A DNA stretch of 64,000 nt from Dinoroseobacter sp034111085. Its GTDB lineage: Bacteria; Pseudomonadota; Alphaproteobacteria; Rhodobacterales; Rhodobacteraceae. The notes beneath the pieces were generated by a model. That model saw nothing but the letters and a program-made list of their open reading frames with translations. It was not told the DNA's origin and searched no databases. The DNA lies in contig JAWUXZ010000062.1 of the NCBI GenBank assembly GCA_034111085.1, forward strand, positions 19,314-83,313. Reading direction: 5' to 3'. The position numbers and the translations under genes were made by a program. How positions within the stretch are numbered: the first letter of the stretch is position 1; each line of letters starts with the position of its first letter. Below, one piece after another: positions 39,085 through 48,435 of this stretch.

Positions 39085-39248
39085 CAGATCGATCCTTTTG
39101 TATTTAGGTCAAACACCATGATATTGCCTTGAGCGGTTTGACACAGCGAACCCAAACGCGCGCCCCGAACTTTATGGCGCGGGTCGTCTGTATATGTATC
39201 CAGCGCCGCGCGGGCATCAACACGCAACGCCAAGGCCACCAGATGCAC
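39084..39248 (-). CDS. Possible 54-residue protein between pdxJ and the secreted-protein gene
   Basis: A GTG begins one codon after the pdxJ stop, in the same frame, and opens 54 codons ending at TGA 39084-39086. The product begins MHLVALALRVDARAALD and ends NIMVFDLNTKGSI. The stop overlaps the next gene's ATG by 1 nt. That coupling, and coding-like amino acid use, support translation. I see no good ribosome binding site, so reinitiation after pdxJ, or stop read-through, would be needed. It may instead be the remnant of a longer protein. Confidence 0.45.
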   Translation of the reverse strand: MHLVALALRVDARAALDTYTDDPRHKVRGARLGSLCQTAQGNIMVFDLNTKGSI

Positions 39249-39251
39249 TGG

Positions 39252-40010
39252 TCATGCCCGCGCGGCGTCCATCAGAAGACGCATTTGCGCAATCGCAGGC
39301 TCGATTCCCAGAAAGATCGCCTCGCCAATCAGGAAGTGACCAATGTTCAGCTCCGCCACCTCCGGTAACGCAGCAACGGGTGCCACGCTGTCATAGGTCA
39401 GGCCATGCCCCGCATGAACCTCAAGGCCGAGACCATCGGCGAAAGTCGCCATCTCAGTCAACCGCGCCAATTCATCCGACGCCGCCTGAGCACGTCCTTC
39501 GGCCACCGCGTCGCAATAGGCCCCAGTGTGCAACTCGATCACCGCAGCGCCGATACGGTGTGCGGCCTCAATCTGGCGCTTGTCGGCCGCGATAAAAATC
39601 GAAACACGGCAGCCCGCGTCTACCAACGGGGCCAGAAAATGCGCTAACTTGTTTTCTTCGCGCGCCACTTCCAGCCCGCCCTCAGTCGTGCGTTCTTCGC
39701 GCCGCTCTGGCACGATACAGACCGCGTGCGGTTTATGACGCAGAGCAATCGCCTGCATCTCGTCGGTCGCGGCCATCTCGAAATTCAGGGGCAGGCTGAG
39801 CGCATCCATCAACGCCTCGATATCTGCGTCCGAGATATGGCGACGGTCCTCGCGAAGGTGTGCAGTAATACCGTCAGCACCAGCCGCTTCGGCCATTTTC
39901 GCGGCGCGCACAGGATCGGGAACGGATCCGCCGCGCGCATTCCGCACAGTCGCGACATGGTCAATGTTTACGCCCAGTCTGAGCGGACGAAGGATCGTGG
40001 ATTGCGTCAT
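39252..40010 (-). CDS. pdxJ: Pyridoxine 5'-phosphate synthase
   Basis: Condenses 1-deoxy-D-xylulose 5-phosphate with 3-amino-2-oxopropyl phosphate to give pyridoxine 5'-phosphate, the last ring-forming step of B6 synthesis. It is 252 residues. Active-site segments are GVNIDHVATVRNARG, HLREDRRHI, VPERREERTTEGG and HAGHGLTYDSV. The ATG at 40010 gives the family start; an ATG 5 codons upstream is possible. PLP is used here by at least the CobC and PatB-type enzymes. Confidence 0.96.
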   Translation of the reverse strand: MTQSTILRPLRLGVNIDHVATVRNARGGSVPDPVRAAKMAEAAGADGITAHLREDRRHISDADIEALMDALSLPLNFEMAATDEMQAIALRHKPHAVCIVPERREERTTEGGLEVAREENKLAHFLAPLVDAGCRVSIFIAADKRQIEAAHRIGAAVIELHTGAYCDAVAEGRAQAASDELARLTEMATFADGLGLEVHAGHGLTYDSVAPVAALPEVAELNIGHFLIGEAIFLGIEPAIAQMRLLMDAARA

Positions 40011-40043
40011 CGGGGCCTCCTGCACAACGCGGACAACGGCTAT

Positions 40044-40700
40044 TTAGCGCGAATCAGCGCCGGGGTCAGCCGCACGTGGGTTTTTTCTGCGCAGCCGGAT
40101 CAGCTTTTCTTTCAAAAGGCCTTTGCGGCGGTTCTGATATGCGACCAGAAGCGGCACGCTGATATAGTAGAAAATCAAGCCGAGGACTAAGCCCGGCAAG
40201 ACCCCCCCGACCAAATAGGGCATGAACACCTCGCGCCCAAACACCGACAGGCTGGCCCAATCCGCCTGAGCGGAGGTGAACATGGCAAAAAAGTTAAACC
40301 ACAACTCACCCGTCGCTTCGACAAAGCTATCGACGATGCCGTGGGGTTCGCCCTGCACCGGCGGTGCGCCCAAAAGCCACGTACCGACGCGCAAATTGAT
40401 TGCCGCAATAAACGGGAATGTAATCGGGTTGCCAAAAAACGTAGCCAGCATTGCCGCCAAAACATTGCCGCGCATGACCCATCCGAGCAGAGCTGCGGTC
40501 ACAAAATGAAAGCCGAAGAAAGGCGTGAAGCTGGCCATGACGCCCGCCATGATGCCACGTGCAATCCGGTGAGGGGGATCGGGCAGGCGGCGCACACGGT
40601 GTTTGACATACGAAAACGCCCGGCCCCAGCCGCCCTTTGGCCAAAAGCTTTGCACGACCAACCTCCAGACGGGCCGTCGATCACGGCGCTTAAAAACCAA
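40044..40700 (-). CDS. DUF2062 membrane protein
   Basis: It is 218 residues. A basic N-terminus leads to the DUF2062 signature (PHRIARGIMAGVMASFTPFFGFH) and about three transmembrane helices, with the conserved FFGNPITFPFIAAINLRVG segment. Members are inner-membrane proteins of unknown function, usually linked to rsh in Rhodobacteraceae, as here (43 bp after rsh). Confidence 0.85.
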   Translation of the reverse strand: MVFKRRDRRPVWRLVVQSFWPKGGWGRAFSYVKHRVRRLPDPPHRIARGIMAGVMASFTPFFGFHFVTAALLGWVMRGNVLAAMLATFFGNPITFPFIAAINLRVGTWLLGAPPVQGEPHGIVDSFVEATGELWFNFFAMFTSAQADWASLSVFGREVFMPYLVGGVLPGLVLGLIFYYISVPLLVAYQNRRKGLLKEKLIRLRRKNPRAADPGADSR

Positions 40701-40743
40701 GCCGCTTTCCTTTCCACACCTGCCCGCAAGACGAAGACCCTGT

Positions 40744-42864
40744 TTAGGGCGCGGGCGTCAGACCATTATGTCGAGACAGTTCTGCCACATCACTATCGGC
40801 TTCAACAGCCGTCATGACGCGGTGAAGATGCTCGACATCTCGCACCTCTACAACCAGCAGAATACGGTAGAAATCGGGTTTTCTGTCCACGAAATCAAGA
40901 TTACTGATATTTGCACGTTGCTCGCCAATCAATGTGCATATTCGACCCAGCACACCGGGATCGTTCCCAATCGTAATGTTCAGGCTGACGGCATGGGCAG
41001 TTGCGTGGCGTCCTGGCTGCCAGTGCAGGTCGACCCAACGCTCCATATCGTCTTCAAACTCGGTCAGGCTTGCGCAATCAATCGTATGGACCACAACACC
41101 CTTGCCGCGCTGGGTGATGCCGACAATCCGCTCGCCAGGCACCGCCTCACAGCACGTTCCGCGCTCCAGATATTGATCGGGGTCGAGGCCAAGGACCGCG
41201 CGATCTGCATCAATCTCATCGCCCTCCGCCCCGGCCAGATCAGGATAAAGCACTGAAAGAACCTGCCGCGTTGTGACCTCAGCACTGCCCAACTGAGCCA
41301 AGAGTGCCTCTGCATCGCCCACATCCAGTTTCTTGGCCGCTGTGGCGAGCGCTTTGTCCGACACGCGCTTGCCGACGTGCTCGAACCCTTGGCGTGCCAA
41401 TTCGCGTCCCAGCTTGATGAACCGTGCGCGATCTTCTTCGCGCAAGGACCGCCGGATCGAGGATTTCGCCCGTCCGGTGGTCACAATATCGATCCAAGTG
41501 GCCTGCGGGCGTTGCCCGTCAGCGGTGATGATCTCAACCGATTGTCCGTTGCGCAGCCGTGTCCAGAGCGGCACGCGCAACCCGTCGACCTTCGCCCCAA
41601 CACAACTGTCGCCGATCCGCGTGTGGATCGCATAGGCGTAATCCAGCGGCGTCGCCCCTTTGGGCAGCTTGACCACTTCGCCTTTGGGCGTGAAGCAGAA
41701 CACCTGATCGGTGTACATTTCCATCTTCACATGCTCAAGGAACTCGCCGTGATCGTCGCCGTCTACGATGCGGTCGGTCAGCGACTTTATCCACTCGGCC
41801 GGATCAACGGCAAAGGGGTTTTCCTCCTTCACGCCGTCCTTATAGGACCAATGCGCCGCGACGCCTGATTCCGCCACATCGTGCATCTGAGGCGTGCGGA
41901 TCTGGATTTCCACCCGCTTGCCATCCCGGCCCGACACCGTTGTGTGGATCGAGCGGTAGCCGTTAGATTTCGGCTGGCTGATGAAGTCCTTGAACCGGTC
42001 CGGTACGGCACGCCACCTTTGGTGAACCGCGCCAAGCACCGCGTAGCATTCGTCTTCGGTCTGAGGAATCACGCGGAATCCGTAGATATCTGATAGGCGC
42101 GAGAAGGCTTGTTCCTTCGCCTCCATCTTACGCCAGATTGAATAGGGTTTCTTGGCGCGGCCATAGACCGTTGCCTCAATCCCCTTATCGGCGAGTTCTT
42201 TTTCGATATCGGCGGTAATCTTGCGCATCACGTCGCCTGTTTCGCGCTGCAACTTCACAAAGCGCCGCATGATCGACGAGCGGCCTTCTGGATTCAGCAC
42301 CCGAAATGACAGATCCTCAAGCTCTTCTCGCATCGACTGCATGCCCATACGGCCCGCAAGCGGCGCATATATCTCCATCGTCTCGCGGGCCTTCTTGACC
42401 TGCTTGTCCGGGCGCATGTGGCGAATTGTGCGCATGTTGTGCAAACGGTCAGCAAGCTTTACCAGAATGACCCGCATGTCTTTCGACATCGCCATAAACA
42501 GCTTGCGGAAGTTTTCCGCCTGCTTGGTTTCATGACTACTCAATTGCAGATTCGTCAGGTTGGTGACGCCATTGACCAACTCGGCAACATCAGATCCGAA
42601 CTTGGCCGATATCTCTTTGTAAGTAGAGCGCGTGTCTTCCAGCGTGTCATGCAGCAGCGCTGTGATGATCGAGGCATCGTCCAATCGCTGCTCGGTTAAA
42701 AGCGCGGCAACGGCAACGGGGTGCGTAAAGTAGGGCTCGCCCGAATGGCGCGTCTGATCTTCGTGCATCCGGCGGCCATAGTCATAGGCCGCCGCGATCT
42801 TTTCAAAATCAGCGTTTGGATTGTAAGCGCGCACGAGCGTCGCAAGATCGTCAGCGTCGATCAT
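40744..42864 (-). CDS. rsh: Bifunctional (p)ppGpp synthetase/hydrolase, RelA/SpoT family
   Basis: Makes and degrades the alarmone (p)ppGpp. It is 706 residues. The HD hydrolase domain is at the N-terminus with HDTLEDT, so hydrolysis should be retained. The synthetase domain follows (SDIYGFRVI, YRSIHTTVSG), then a TGS domain (VKLPKGATPLDYAYAIHTRIG) and a C-terminal ACT domain (LNITIGNDPGVLGRI). This is the single long RSH typical of alphaproteobacteria. rpoZ lies 43 bp upstream, as in many bacteria. Confidence 0.96.
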   Translation of the reverse strand: MIDADDLATLVRAYNPNADFEKIAAAYDYGRRMHEDQTRHSGEPYFTHPVAVAALLTEQRLDDASIITALLHDTLEDTRSTYKEISAKFGSDVAELVNGVTNLTNLQLSSHETKQAENFRKLFMAMSKDMRVILVKLADRLHNMRTIRHMRPDKQVKKARETMEIYAPLAGRMGMQSMREELEDLSFRVLNPEGRSSIMRRFVKLQRETGDVMRKITADIEKELADKGIEATVYGRAKKPYSIWRKMEAKEQAFSRLSDIYGFRVIPQTEDECYAVLGAVHQRWRAVPDRFKDFISQPKSNGYRSIHTTVSGRDGKRVEIQIRTPQMHDVAESGVAAHWSYKDGVKEENPFAVDPAEWIKSLTDRIVDGDDHGEFLEHVKMEMYTDQVFCFTPKGEVVKLPKGATPLDYAYAIHTRIGDSCVGAKVDGLRVPLWTRLRNGQSVEIITADGQRPQATWIDIVTTGRAKSSIRRSLREEDRARFIKLGRELARQGFEHVGKRVSDKALATAAKKLDVGDAEALLAQLGSAEVTTRQVLSVLYPDLAGAEGDEIDADRAVLGLDPDQYLERGTCCEAVPGERIVGITQRGKGVVVHTIDCASLTEFEDDMERWVDLHWQPGRHATAHAVSLNITIGNDPGVLGRICTLIGEQRANISNLDFVDRKPDFYRILLVVEVRDVEHLHRVMTAVEADSDVAELSRHNGLTPAP

Positions 42865-42907
42865 AACCGCGCCCTTTCTCGGGCCAGCTTGGCGCGCAAG
42901 GCCGGGA

Positions 42908-43264
42908 TTAACCCTGGCCTTGGGCTTCCATCAAAGCGCGCAGCATTTTTTCTTCTGCTGCTGCATCGTCGTCGGGGCGATCTGCGCTGCCCGATTCCAT
43001 CAAAAGCGCCATGGCGTCTTCTTCAGGCTCGTCCACCTCAATCTGGGTCTGGTGGCTTTCGATCATGCGCTCGCGCAGGCCGTCAGCAGACTGGGTCTCG
43101 TCGGCAATCTCACGCAGGCTCACAACGGGGTTCTTGTCGTTGTCGCGGTCAATCGTAATCGCACTGCCTGCGGTGATCTCACGTGCGCGATGCGCGGCTA
43201 GCATCACCAACTCAAAGCGGTTGGGGACTTTATCTACGCAATCTTCAACCGTGACACGGGCCAT
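42908..43264 (-). CDS. rpoZ: DNA-directed RNA polymerase subunit omega
   Basis: Small subunit that helps assemble the beta-prime subunit and forms part of a ppGpp site in proteobacteria. It is 118 residues. The conserved core is RVTVEDCVDKVPNRFELVMLA and RAREI, followed by an acidic C-terminal tail. It lies upstream of rsh in the same direction, joining the alarmone enzyme with a target subunit. Confidence 0.95.
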   Translation of the reverse strand: MARVTVEDCVDKVPNRFELVMLAAHRAREITAGSAITIDRDNDKNPVVSLREIADETQSADGLRERMIESHQTQIEVDEPEEDAMALLMESGSADRPDDDAAAEEKMLRALMEAQGQG

Positions 43265-43352
43265 GGGCTACTCCGTTTAAATAAGGGGCGGATGCTCGAA
43301 TTCCAAAGCTCCAGATACGCCCCTGAAAAGGGATTGACAAGGGGGCGATCGG

Positions 43353-43937
43353 CTAGAAGGGCACAACATCGGCGGTATCTTCGCGCGGCAGGTCCGACAA
43401 CATCTGCGCCACAGTGTGATCCAACAAGGGATGGGTCCAATCGGGGGCGACATCCGCCAAGGGTTTCAGTACAAACCCGCGGTCCTGCATGCGTGGATGT
43501 GGCAAAATAAGCTGGTCTGGTGCCTCGACCATTTGCTGCTCAAGCGTCAGCCCACGCCAAGCGTTTTGCGTTGCTACATTGGGCTGCACCAGATCGCCCA
43601 GCGCTATCAAATCAAGGTCAATCACGCGCGATGCCCAGCGCACGCCGCGCACACGACCAAGAGTCGATTCGATATTGTGCAGGCGTGCCAAAACCGCGTC
43701 CGCCAGCAAATGCGTTTCAAACCGCACGGCCGCATTGACGAAATCCGGGCCTGAACCTGCGGGAAAAGCCGGACACCGAAACAAGCGACTGGCCGCAAAG
43801 CCGTCAAACTGCGTTTCAAGCTGTGCTATTGCGGCGCGAACGGCTTGTTCAGGTGTACCCAGCGCCGACAGCAAATTTGCCCCTATTGCCACGAGAGCAG
43901 TAGTTTGCCCTTGCACCAAATGCTTGGCTTCATACAT
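43353..43937 (-). CDS. folK: 2-amino-4-hydroxy-6-hydroxymethyldihydropteridine pyrophosphokinase
   Basis: Transfers pyrophosphate from ATP to hydroxymethyldihydropterin in folate synthesis. It is 194 residues. HPPK motifs are VAIGANLLSALG, FVNAAVRFET, RVIDLDLIALG (metal-binding Asp pair) and LPHPRMQDRGFVLKPL. An insertion before the PHPR motif (WRGLTLEQQMVEAPD) is slightly longer than in E. coli. It is the first gene of the minus-strand block with rpoZ and rsh. Confidence 0.93.
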   Translation of the reverse strand: MYEAKHLVQGQTTALVAIGANLLSALGTPEQAVRAAIAQLETQFDGFAASRLFRCPAFPAGSGPDFVNAAVRFETHLLADAVLARLHNIESTLGRVRGVRWASRVIDLDLIALGDLVQPNVATQNAWRGLTLEQQMVEAPDQLILPHPRMQDRGFVLKPLADVAPDWTHPLLDHTVAQMLSDLPREDTADVVPF

Positions 43938-44012
43938 ATAACTTACCCCGGAATTTTATACCGCTTTGGCGGCTCGCAATAATTATGCGATATTACATAG
44001 GCGAATGGAATT

Positions 44013-44564
44013 TTGTTTTACAAAGACGACAGATTAGCACTCTTCATCGACGGCGCGAACCTCTACTCTGCCGGCAAGGGTTTGAATTTCGACATCGACT
44101 ACAAGTTGCTGCGGCAAGAGTTTTCCCGCCGTGGCCGTCTTGTTCGGGCCTTCTACTATACGGCTTTGCTGGAAAACGACGAGTATTCGCCGATCCGCCC
44201 GCTTGTCGATTGGCTGAACTATAACGGATACGCGCTCGTGACCAAGCCGGCCCGCGAATATACCGATGCCCAAGGCCGCCGCAAAATTAAAGGCAATATG
44301 GATATCGAACTGGCGGTCGATGCGTTGGAGCTTGCCCCGTCGATGGATCACGCCGTGATCTTTTCTGGCGACGGCGATTTCAAACCACTGATCGCGGCGC
44401 TTCAACGCAAGGGCGTGCGTGTGTCGGTCGTCTCGACGATGAAATCCCAACCGCCAATGATCTCGGACGAGCTGCGCCGCCAGGCCGATAACTTTATCGA
44501 GCTCGACGATTTGCGCGGTGTCATCGGCAGGGTGCCAAAGGATGACGGCGGCTCAGACGACTAA
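44013..44564 (+). CDS. NYN domain protein (LabA/DUF88 type)
   Basis: It is 183 residues. The PIN-like nuclease core has LFIDGANLY (first Asp), NMDIELAVDALEL and FSGDGDFKPLIAAL. These acidic residues usually bind a metal for RNA cleavage. The only in-frame starts before the family N-terminus FYKDDRLALFID are TTG at 44013 and ATT at 44010, because a TAG stands at 43998-44000. TTG is chosen, with a weak TGGA upstream. It is divergent from folK and shares CTAA with the cytochrome gene. Confidence 0.85.
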   Translation: MFYKDDRLALFIDGANLYSAGKGLNFDIDYKLLRQEFSRRGRLVRAFYYTALLENDEYSPIRPLVDWLNYNGYALVTKPAREYTDAQGRRKIKGNMDIELAVDALELAPSMDHAVIFSGDGDFKPLIAALQRKGVRVSVVSTMKSQPPMISDELRRQADNFIELDDLRGVIGRVPKDDGGSDD

Positions 44565-45037
44565 GGCGAAAGCCCAGCGCGACGATTGATCTCGTTGTGC
44601 TGGGCAACCGCCTCGTGCGGCCAGGTGCTTTTTATATACCCTAGAACAGCGAGGATTTCAGCGTCGGTCAGCACGTCCTCGAACCCAATCATGTTACTCT
44701 GATACCCACCGCCAATCACGGCTGTGCTGCCGTATTTGGTAATCGCAAACAACAGATCATCCGCGTGATGCCACGTATGCCCGCTTGCATCATGTGGCGG
44801 TGCGGGAAGTCGACCGTCGGGTCCCGGACTGCGCCAATCCAATTGCTCCCCCTGCAAGTTATCGCCATGACAAGACGCACAGGTTTCCGCATAGACAGTC
44901 TGCCCCAACGCAATTGCTTGCACATCATCATAGGGCAGCAAACCGATACGCTGAGCCTGCGCCGTCTGCATTTGAAACAGCCCCATTCCCACTGCGACGA
45001 CAACCGCGGCCCCAACTCCAACTCTGGTCCAACGCAT
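44561..45037 (-). CDS. Cytochrome c, single haem, class I type
   Basis: It is 158 residues. The N-terminal hydrophobic segment (VGVGAAVVVAVGMGLFQM) is a signal peptide or anchor. The haem motif is CASCH, and the likely axial Met is in SNMIGFEDVLTDAEILAVLGY. It acts in the periplasm as an electron carrier or oxidase/dehydrogenase partner. No oxidase genes are adjacent. The stop is nested with that of the NYN gene. Confidence 0.85.
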   Translation of the reverse strand: MRWTRVGVGAAVVVAVGMGLFQMQTAQAQRIGLLPYDDVQAIALGQTVYAETCASCHGDNLQGEQLDWRSPGPDGRLPAPPHDASGHTWHHADDLLFAITKYGSTAVIGGGYQSNMIGFEDVLTDAEILAVLGYIKSTWPHEAVAQHNEINRRAGLSP

Positions 45038-45180
45038 GACATCTCCTATCTTTGGCTTTATTGAGCTTATCTTAATGCAAGCCTCCCGTTGGGGGAGGCC
45101 AAATCAACAGCCCGTGAGGCAAAACTCAGGCTGGACCGCGCCCAGCCCAACCCATAAGTTTCGACGCAAAAGGCACGCTC

Positions 45181-46140
45181 ATGACCCAGACACCCAAACC
45201 GCCTCTGACCCTTTATCTGGCCGCACCGCGTGGCTTCTGCGCAGGCGTGGACCGCGCGATCAAGATCGTGGAATTGGCGTTGGAAAAATGGGGAGCGCCC
45301 GTCTACGTGCGCCACGAGATCGTGCACAACAAATTTGTCGTCGACAGCTTGCGCGATAAAGGGGCCGTGTTCGTCAAAGAGCTCGATGAATGCCCCGATG
45401 ATCGGCCGGTGATCTTCTCCGCCCACGGCGTGCCGAAATCCGTGCCCGCAGCGGCCAAAGCGCGCGAGATGCTGTTCGTCGATGCAACCTGCCCGCTGGT
45501 CAGCAAAGTCCATATCGAGGCCGAGCGCCACCATGAGCGAGGCCTGCAAATGGTCATGATCGGCCATGCAGGCCACCCTGAGACGGTCGGCACCATGGGA
45601 CAATTACCAGATGGCGAAGTGCTGCTGGTGGAAACGGCCCAAGACGTCGCAGGTCTAGACGTGCGCGACCCTGCCAAGCTGGCATTCATCACTCAGACCA
45701 CGCTTTCAGTCGATGACACCGCCGGGATTGTTGAGGTTCTTCAAGCGCGCTTTCCGGCCATTGTCGGCCCGCACAAAGAAGACATTTGCTACGCCACGAC
45801 CAACCGCCAAGAAGCCGTCAAAGCTATGGCCCCGAAGGCCGATGCAATGCTCGTGGTCGGTGCGCCAAATTCGTCGAACTCCAAACGCCTCGTCGAGGTC
45901 GGTCGCAAAGCCGGATGCAGCTACGCACAACTGGTGCAGCGGGCGACCGACATTGACTGGCGCGCGCTGGACGGGATCGGCTCTATCGGCATCACCGCAG
46001 GGGCGAGCGCGCCCGAGGTGCTGATCCGCGAGGTCATCGACGCATTTCACGACCGCTTTGAGGTAACCGAAGAAATGGTCGAGACGGCTGTCGAGAACGT
46101 CGAGTTCAAAGTGCCACGCGTGCTGCGTGCTCCTGCTTAG
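45181..46140 (+). CDS. ispH: 4-hydroxy-3-methylbut-2-enyl diphosphate reductase
   Basis: Last step of the methylerythritol phosphate pathway, giving IPP and DMAPP. It is 319 residues. The three iron-sulfur ligands are Cys20 (RGFCAGVDRA), Cys104 (DATCPLVSKVH) and Cys203 (DICYATTNRQ). It is divergent from the cytochrome gene and appears monocistronic. Confidence 0.96.
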   Translation: MTQTPKPPLTLYLAAPRGFCAGVDRAIKIVELALEKWGAPVYVRHEIVHNKFVVDSLRDKGAVFVKELDECPDDRPVIFSAHGVPKSVPAAAKAREMLFVDATCPLVSKVHIEAERHHERGLQMVMIGHAGHPETVGTMGQLPDGEVLLVETAQDVAGLDVRDPAKLAFITQTTLSVDDTAGIVEVLQARFPAIVGPHKEDICYATTNRQEAVKAMAPKADAMLVVGAPNSSNSKRLVEVGRKAGCSYAQLVQRATDIDWRALDGIGSIGITAGASAPEVLIREVIDAFHDRFEVTEEMVETAVENVEFKVPRVLRAPA

Positions 46141-46278
46141 GCTAGGGCTACACCTGCCGATCAATCAGCGGTTTGTGTCGCGCCCCTCCGGCGGCCCAGC
46201 GCGTTGGTGGAGATTAAAGTTGTGGCGCGAAAACCAGCCGCATAACCTTTCACAAGTCACCCGAACCAAGGGCCCAAG

Positions 46279-46893
46279 ATGATCTCTGCCCAATTCCTGC
46301 TAACCGCATTCGTTGTCGTCCTCGCCCCCGGCACAGGTGTGCTCTACACCCTAGCGCTTGGTCTCGGGCAAGGTCGGCGCGCTGCTCTTTGGGCCGCTCT
46401 CGGATGCACCTTCGGAATTGTGCCCCATCTTGCGGCAGCAACCCTTGGCCTTGCAGCAATCCTGCACACCAGTGCGATCTTATTTACTATCGTGAAATTC
46501 GCGGGCGTCGCTTACCTGCTGTTTCTCGCGTGGCAGGCTTTATCATCAGGCGGCGCGCTAGCAATCGACGCTAATCGCGCGCCGGAAAGCGGATTGCGCA
46601 TCGCCCGACGCGGCGCCTTGATCAACATCCTGAACCCCAAACTCAGCATCTTCTTCCTCGCCCTGCTTCCGCCTTTCCTGTCGGGAAATCCGGCAAGTGC
46701 GACGCTTGAGATGACGCTGCTCGGCGTGATATTCATGGCGATGACCTTCGCGGTTTTCGTCCTCTACGGCTTGTTCGCGGCCCAAGCCCGCGCTTGGGTG
46801 CTGGGCAGCGAGACCGTCATGCGCTGGCTCAACCGCAGTTTCGCGGCACTCTTTGCGGCGCTCGCGGGAAGGTTGGCGCTCGAGCGCGTCTAA
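46279..46893 (+). CDS. LysE/RhtB family exporter
   Basis: It is 204 residues with about six transmembrane helices. The family N-terminal pattern is visible (APGTGVLYTLALGLGQGRRA), together with FLAWQAL and INILNPKLSIFFLALLP. These proteins export amino acids such as homoserine or threonine. The substrate is not predictable from sequence. Confidence 0.88.
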   Translation: MISAQFLLTAFVVVLAPGTGVLYTLALGLGQGRRAALWAALGCTFGIVPHLAAATLGLAAILHTSAILFTIVKFAGVAYLLFLAWQALSSGGALAIDANRAPESGLRIARRGALINILNPKLSIFFLALLPPFLSGNPASATLEMTLLGVIFMAMTFAVFVLYGLFAAQARAWVLGSETVMRWLNRSFAALFAALAGRLALERV

Positions 46894-46932
46894 GCCTCTT
46901 TACCGCAGCACCTCAACCGCTACACACTCCCC

Positions 46933-47388
46933 ATGTTCGCAACCCCAATTCCCCGCTCCGCGCTGATCCTCGGCCTAGCAGGCCTGATCCCGTTTGCTTG
47001 GGGCGCGCTAACAGTGCTGTCGGCGGATCTAGCGCTCTGGGGCGCACAAACGCTCGGGCCGCGCTTTGTCGGTCCCTATATCCAACTGTTCTATGGCTCG
47101 ATAATCCTCAGCTTCATGTCTGGCGTTCTGTGGGGGTTTGCGACCAAAGCTGAAGGTGCCGTGGCCGCAACAGGCTACGCCCTTTCGACCATCCCGGCGC
47201 TTTGGGCTTTTTTCTTCACCGGAGGCGGTCCTTATTCGGCGGCAACCTACCTGATCGCAGGTTATATAGGTCTGCTCGCCCTCGATTTTATGTTCTGGCA
47301 ACAACAACTGGCCCCACCATGGTGGATGGCGCTGCGCATTTTGCTGACGGCCCTGGTCATCATCTGCATAGGAGTGATCGTGATCTAA
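46933..47388 (+). CDS. DUF3429 membrane protein
   Basis: It is 151 residues with about four to five transmembrane helices. It carries the DUF3429 pattern IPRSALILGLAGLIPF near the start and SFMSGVLWGF in the middle. It overlaps the methyltransferase gene by 1 nt (TAATG), so the two are coupled. Function unknown. Confidence 0.8.
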   Translation: MFATPIPRSALILGLAGLIPFAWGALTVLSADLALWGAQTLGPRFVGPYIQLFYGSIILSFMSGVLWGFATKAEGAVAATGYALSTIPALWAFFFTGGGPYSAATYLIAGYIGLLALDFMFWQQQLAPPWWMALRILLTALVIICIGVIVI

Positions 47389-47984
47389 TGGCTGATAAAG
47401 AAACCCTGTCCATCTACGCCGCCCAGTTTGCGAAATACGAAGAACTTGGCATGAGCCGGACCCAAATCGACAGCATCATCGCATTCCTTGCCCGCTTGGC
47501 ACCCGGCGCAAGCATCCTCGATCTGGGCTGTGGTCCGGGCGCGCATGCCGAGATGATGCTCAAACAAGGCTTCGACGTGCACGCCACCGACGCAACGCCT
47601 GAGTTTGTGAATGTCGCGAAAGCCAAGGGAGTGAATGCGCGGGTCGCCACTTTCGATGACCTGACAGAGGTTGCGGCATATGATGCGATCTGGGCCAGCT
47701 TCAGCCTGCTACATGCGCCCAAAGTCGACATGCCGCACCATCTGGCCGCGATTTCGCGCGCGCTTAAGCCTGACGGCTGGTTCTTTCTAGGCACGAAGTT
47801 GGGCACAGGCGAGAGCCGCGATAGCATAGGACGCTTCTATGCGTATTATTCCGAGGCCGAGCTGACCGATTTGCTGAGCACCGCAGGCTTTGAAATCGCA
47901 GACACCTACGTCGGTGAAGAGGCGGGCTTGTCCGGCGAAACCGCCCCCTTCATCCTAATCCACGCGAGGCGCTTCCATGGCTAA
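47388..47984 (+). CDS. Class I SAM-dependent methyltransferase
   Basis: It is 198 residues from the coupled ATG. Motif I is ILDLGCGPGAHAEMM, then HATDATPEFV (acidic motif II), VAAYDAIWASFSLLH and LKPDGWFFLGT. A longer open frame lies inside the previous gene and is rejected. The substrate is unknown. The last 8 nt overlap rnhA. Confidence 0.88.
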   Translation: MADKETLSIYAAQFAKYEELGMSRTQIDSIIAFLARLAPGASILDLGCGPGAHAEMMLKQGFDVHATDATPEFVNVAKAKGVNARVATFDDLTEVAAYDAIWASFSLLHAPKVDMPHHLAAISRALKPDGWFFLGTKLGTGESRDSIGRFYAYYSEAELTDLLSTAGFEIADTYVGEEAGLSGETAPFILIHARRFHG

Positions 47985-48435
47985 ACTTTTTGCCTACACA
48001 GACGGGGCATGCTCCGGCAATCCCGGCCCCGGTGGGTGGGGCACTTTGATGATCGCGCGCGATGGCGACACGATTGTGAAGCAACGCGAGCTTTGCGGCG
48101 GCGAGGCCGACACGACCAACAACCGGATGGAGCTTTTGGCCGCGATCCACGCGCTCGAGAGTCTCGCGCGTGCCAGCGACATCACCATCATCACCGACAG
48201 CCAGTATGTGAAGAACGGTGTGACCAGCTGGATTCACGGCTGGAAACGGAACGGCTGGAAAACCTCAGCCAAGAAACCTGTAAAGAATGTCGAGCTGTGG
48301 CAACGCCTCGATGAAGCCCAAGCTGGCCACACAGTCATCTGGGAATGGGTCAAAGGCCATGCAGGTCACCCCGAGAACGAGCGCGCAGATGAGTTGGCCC
48401 GCGCGGGCATGGCCCCGTTCAAGCCCTCCAAATGA
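47977..48435 (+). CDS. rnhA: Ribonuclease HI
   Basis: Cleaves RNA in RNA-DNA hybrids. It is 152 residues. Catalytic acids are Asp in YTDGACSGNPGPGGWG, Glu in NRMELLAAIHAL, and Asp in IITDSQYV. The C-terminal HAGHPENERADELA carries the loop His and the last Asp. It is part of a compact four-gene run, overlapping the methyltransferase by 8 nt and the TRIC gene by 4. Confidence 0.96.
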   Translation: MAKLFAYTDGACSGNPGPGGWGTLMIARDGDTIVKQRELCGGEADTTNNRMELLAAIHALESLARASDITIITDSQYVKNGVTSWIHGWKRNGWKTSAKKPVKNVELWQRLDEAQAGHTVIWEWVKGHAGHPENERADELARAGMAPFKPSK

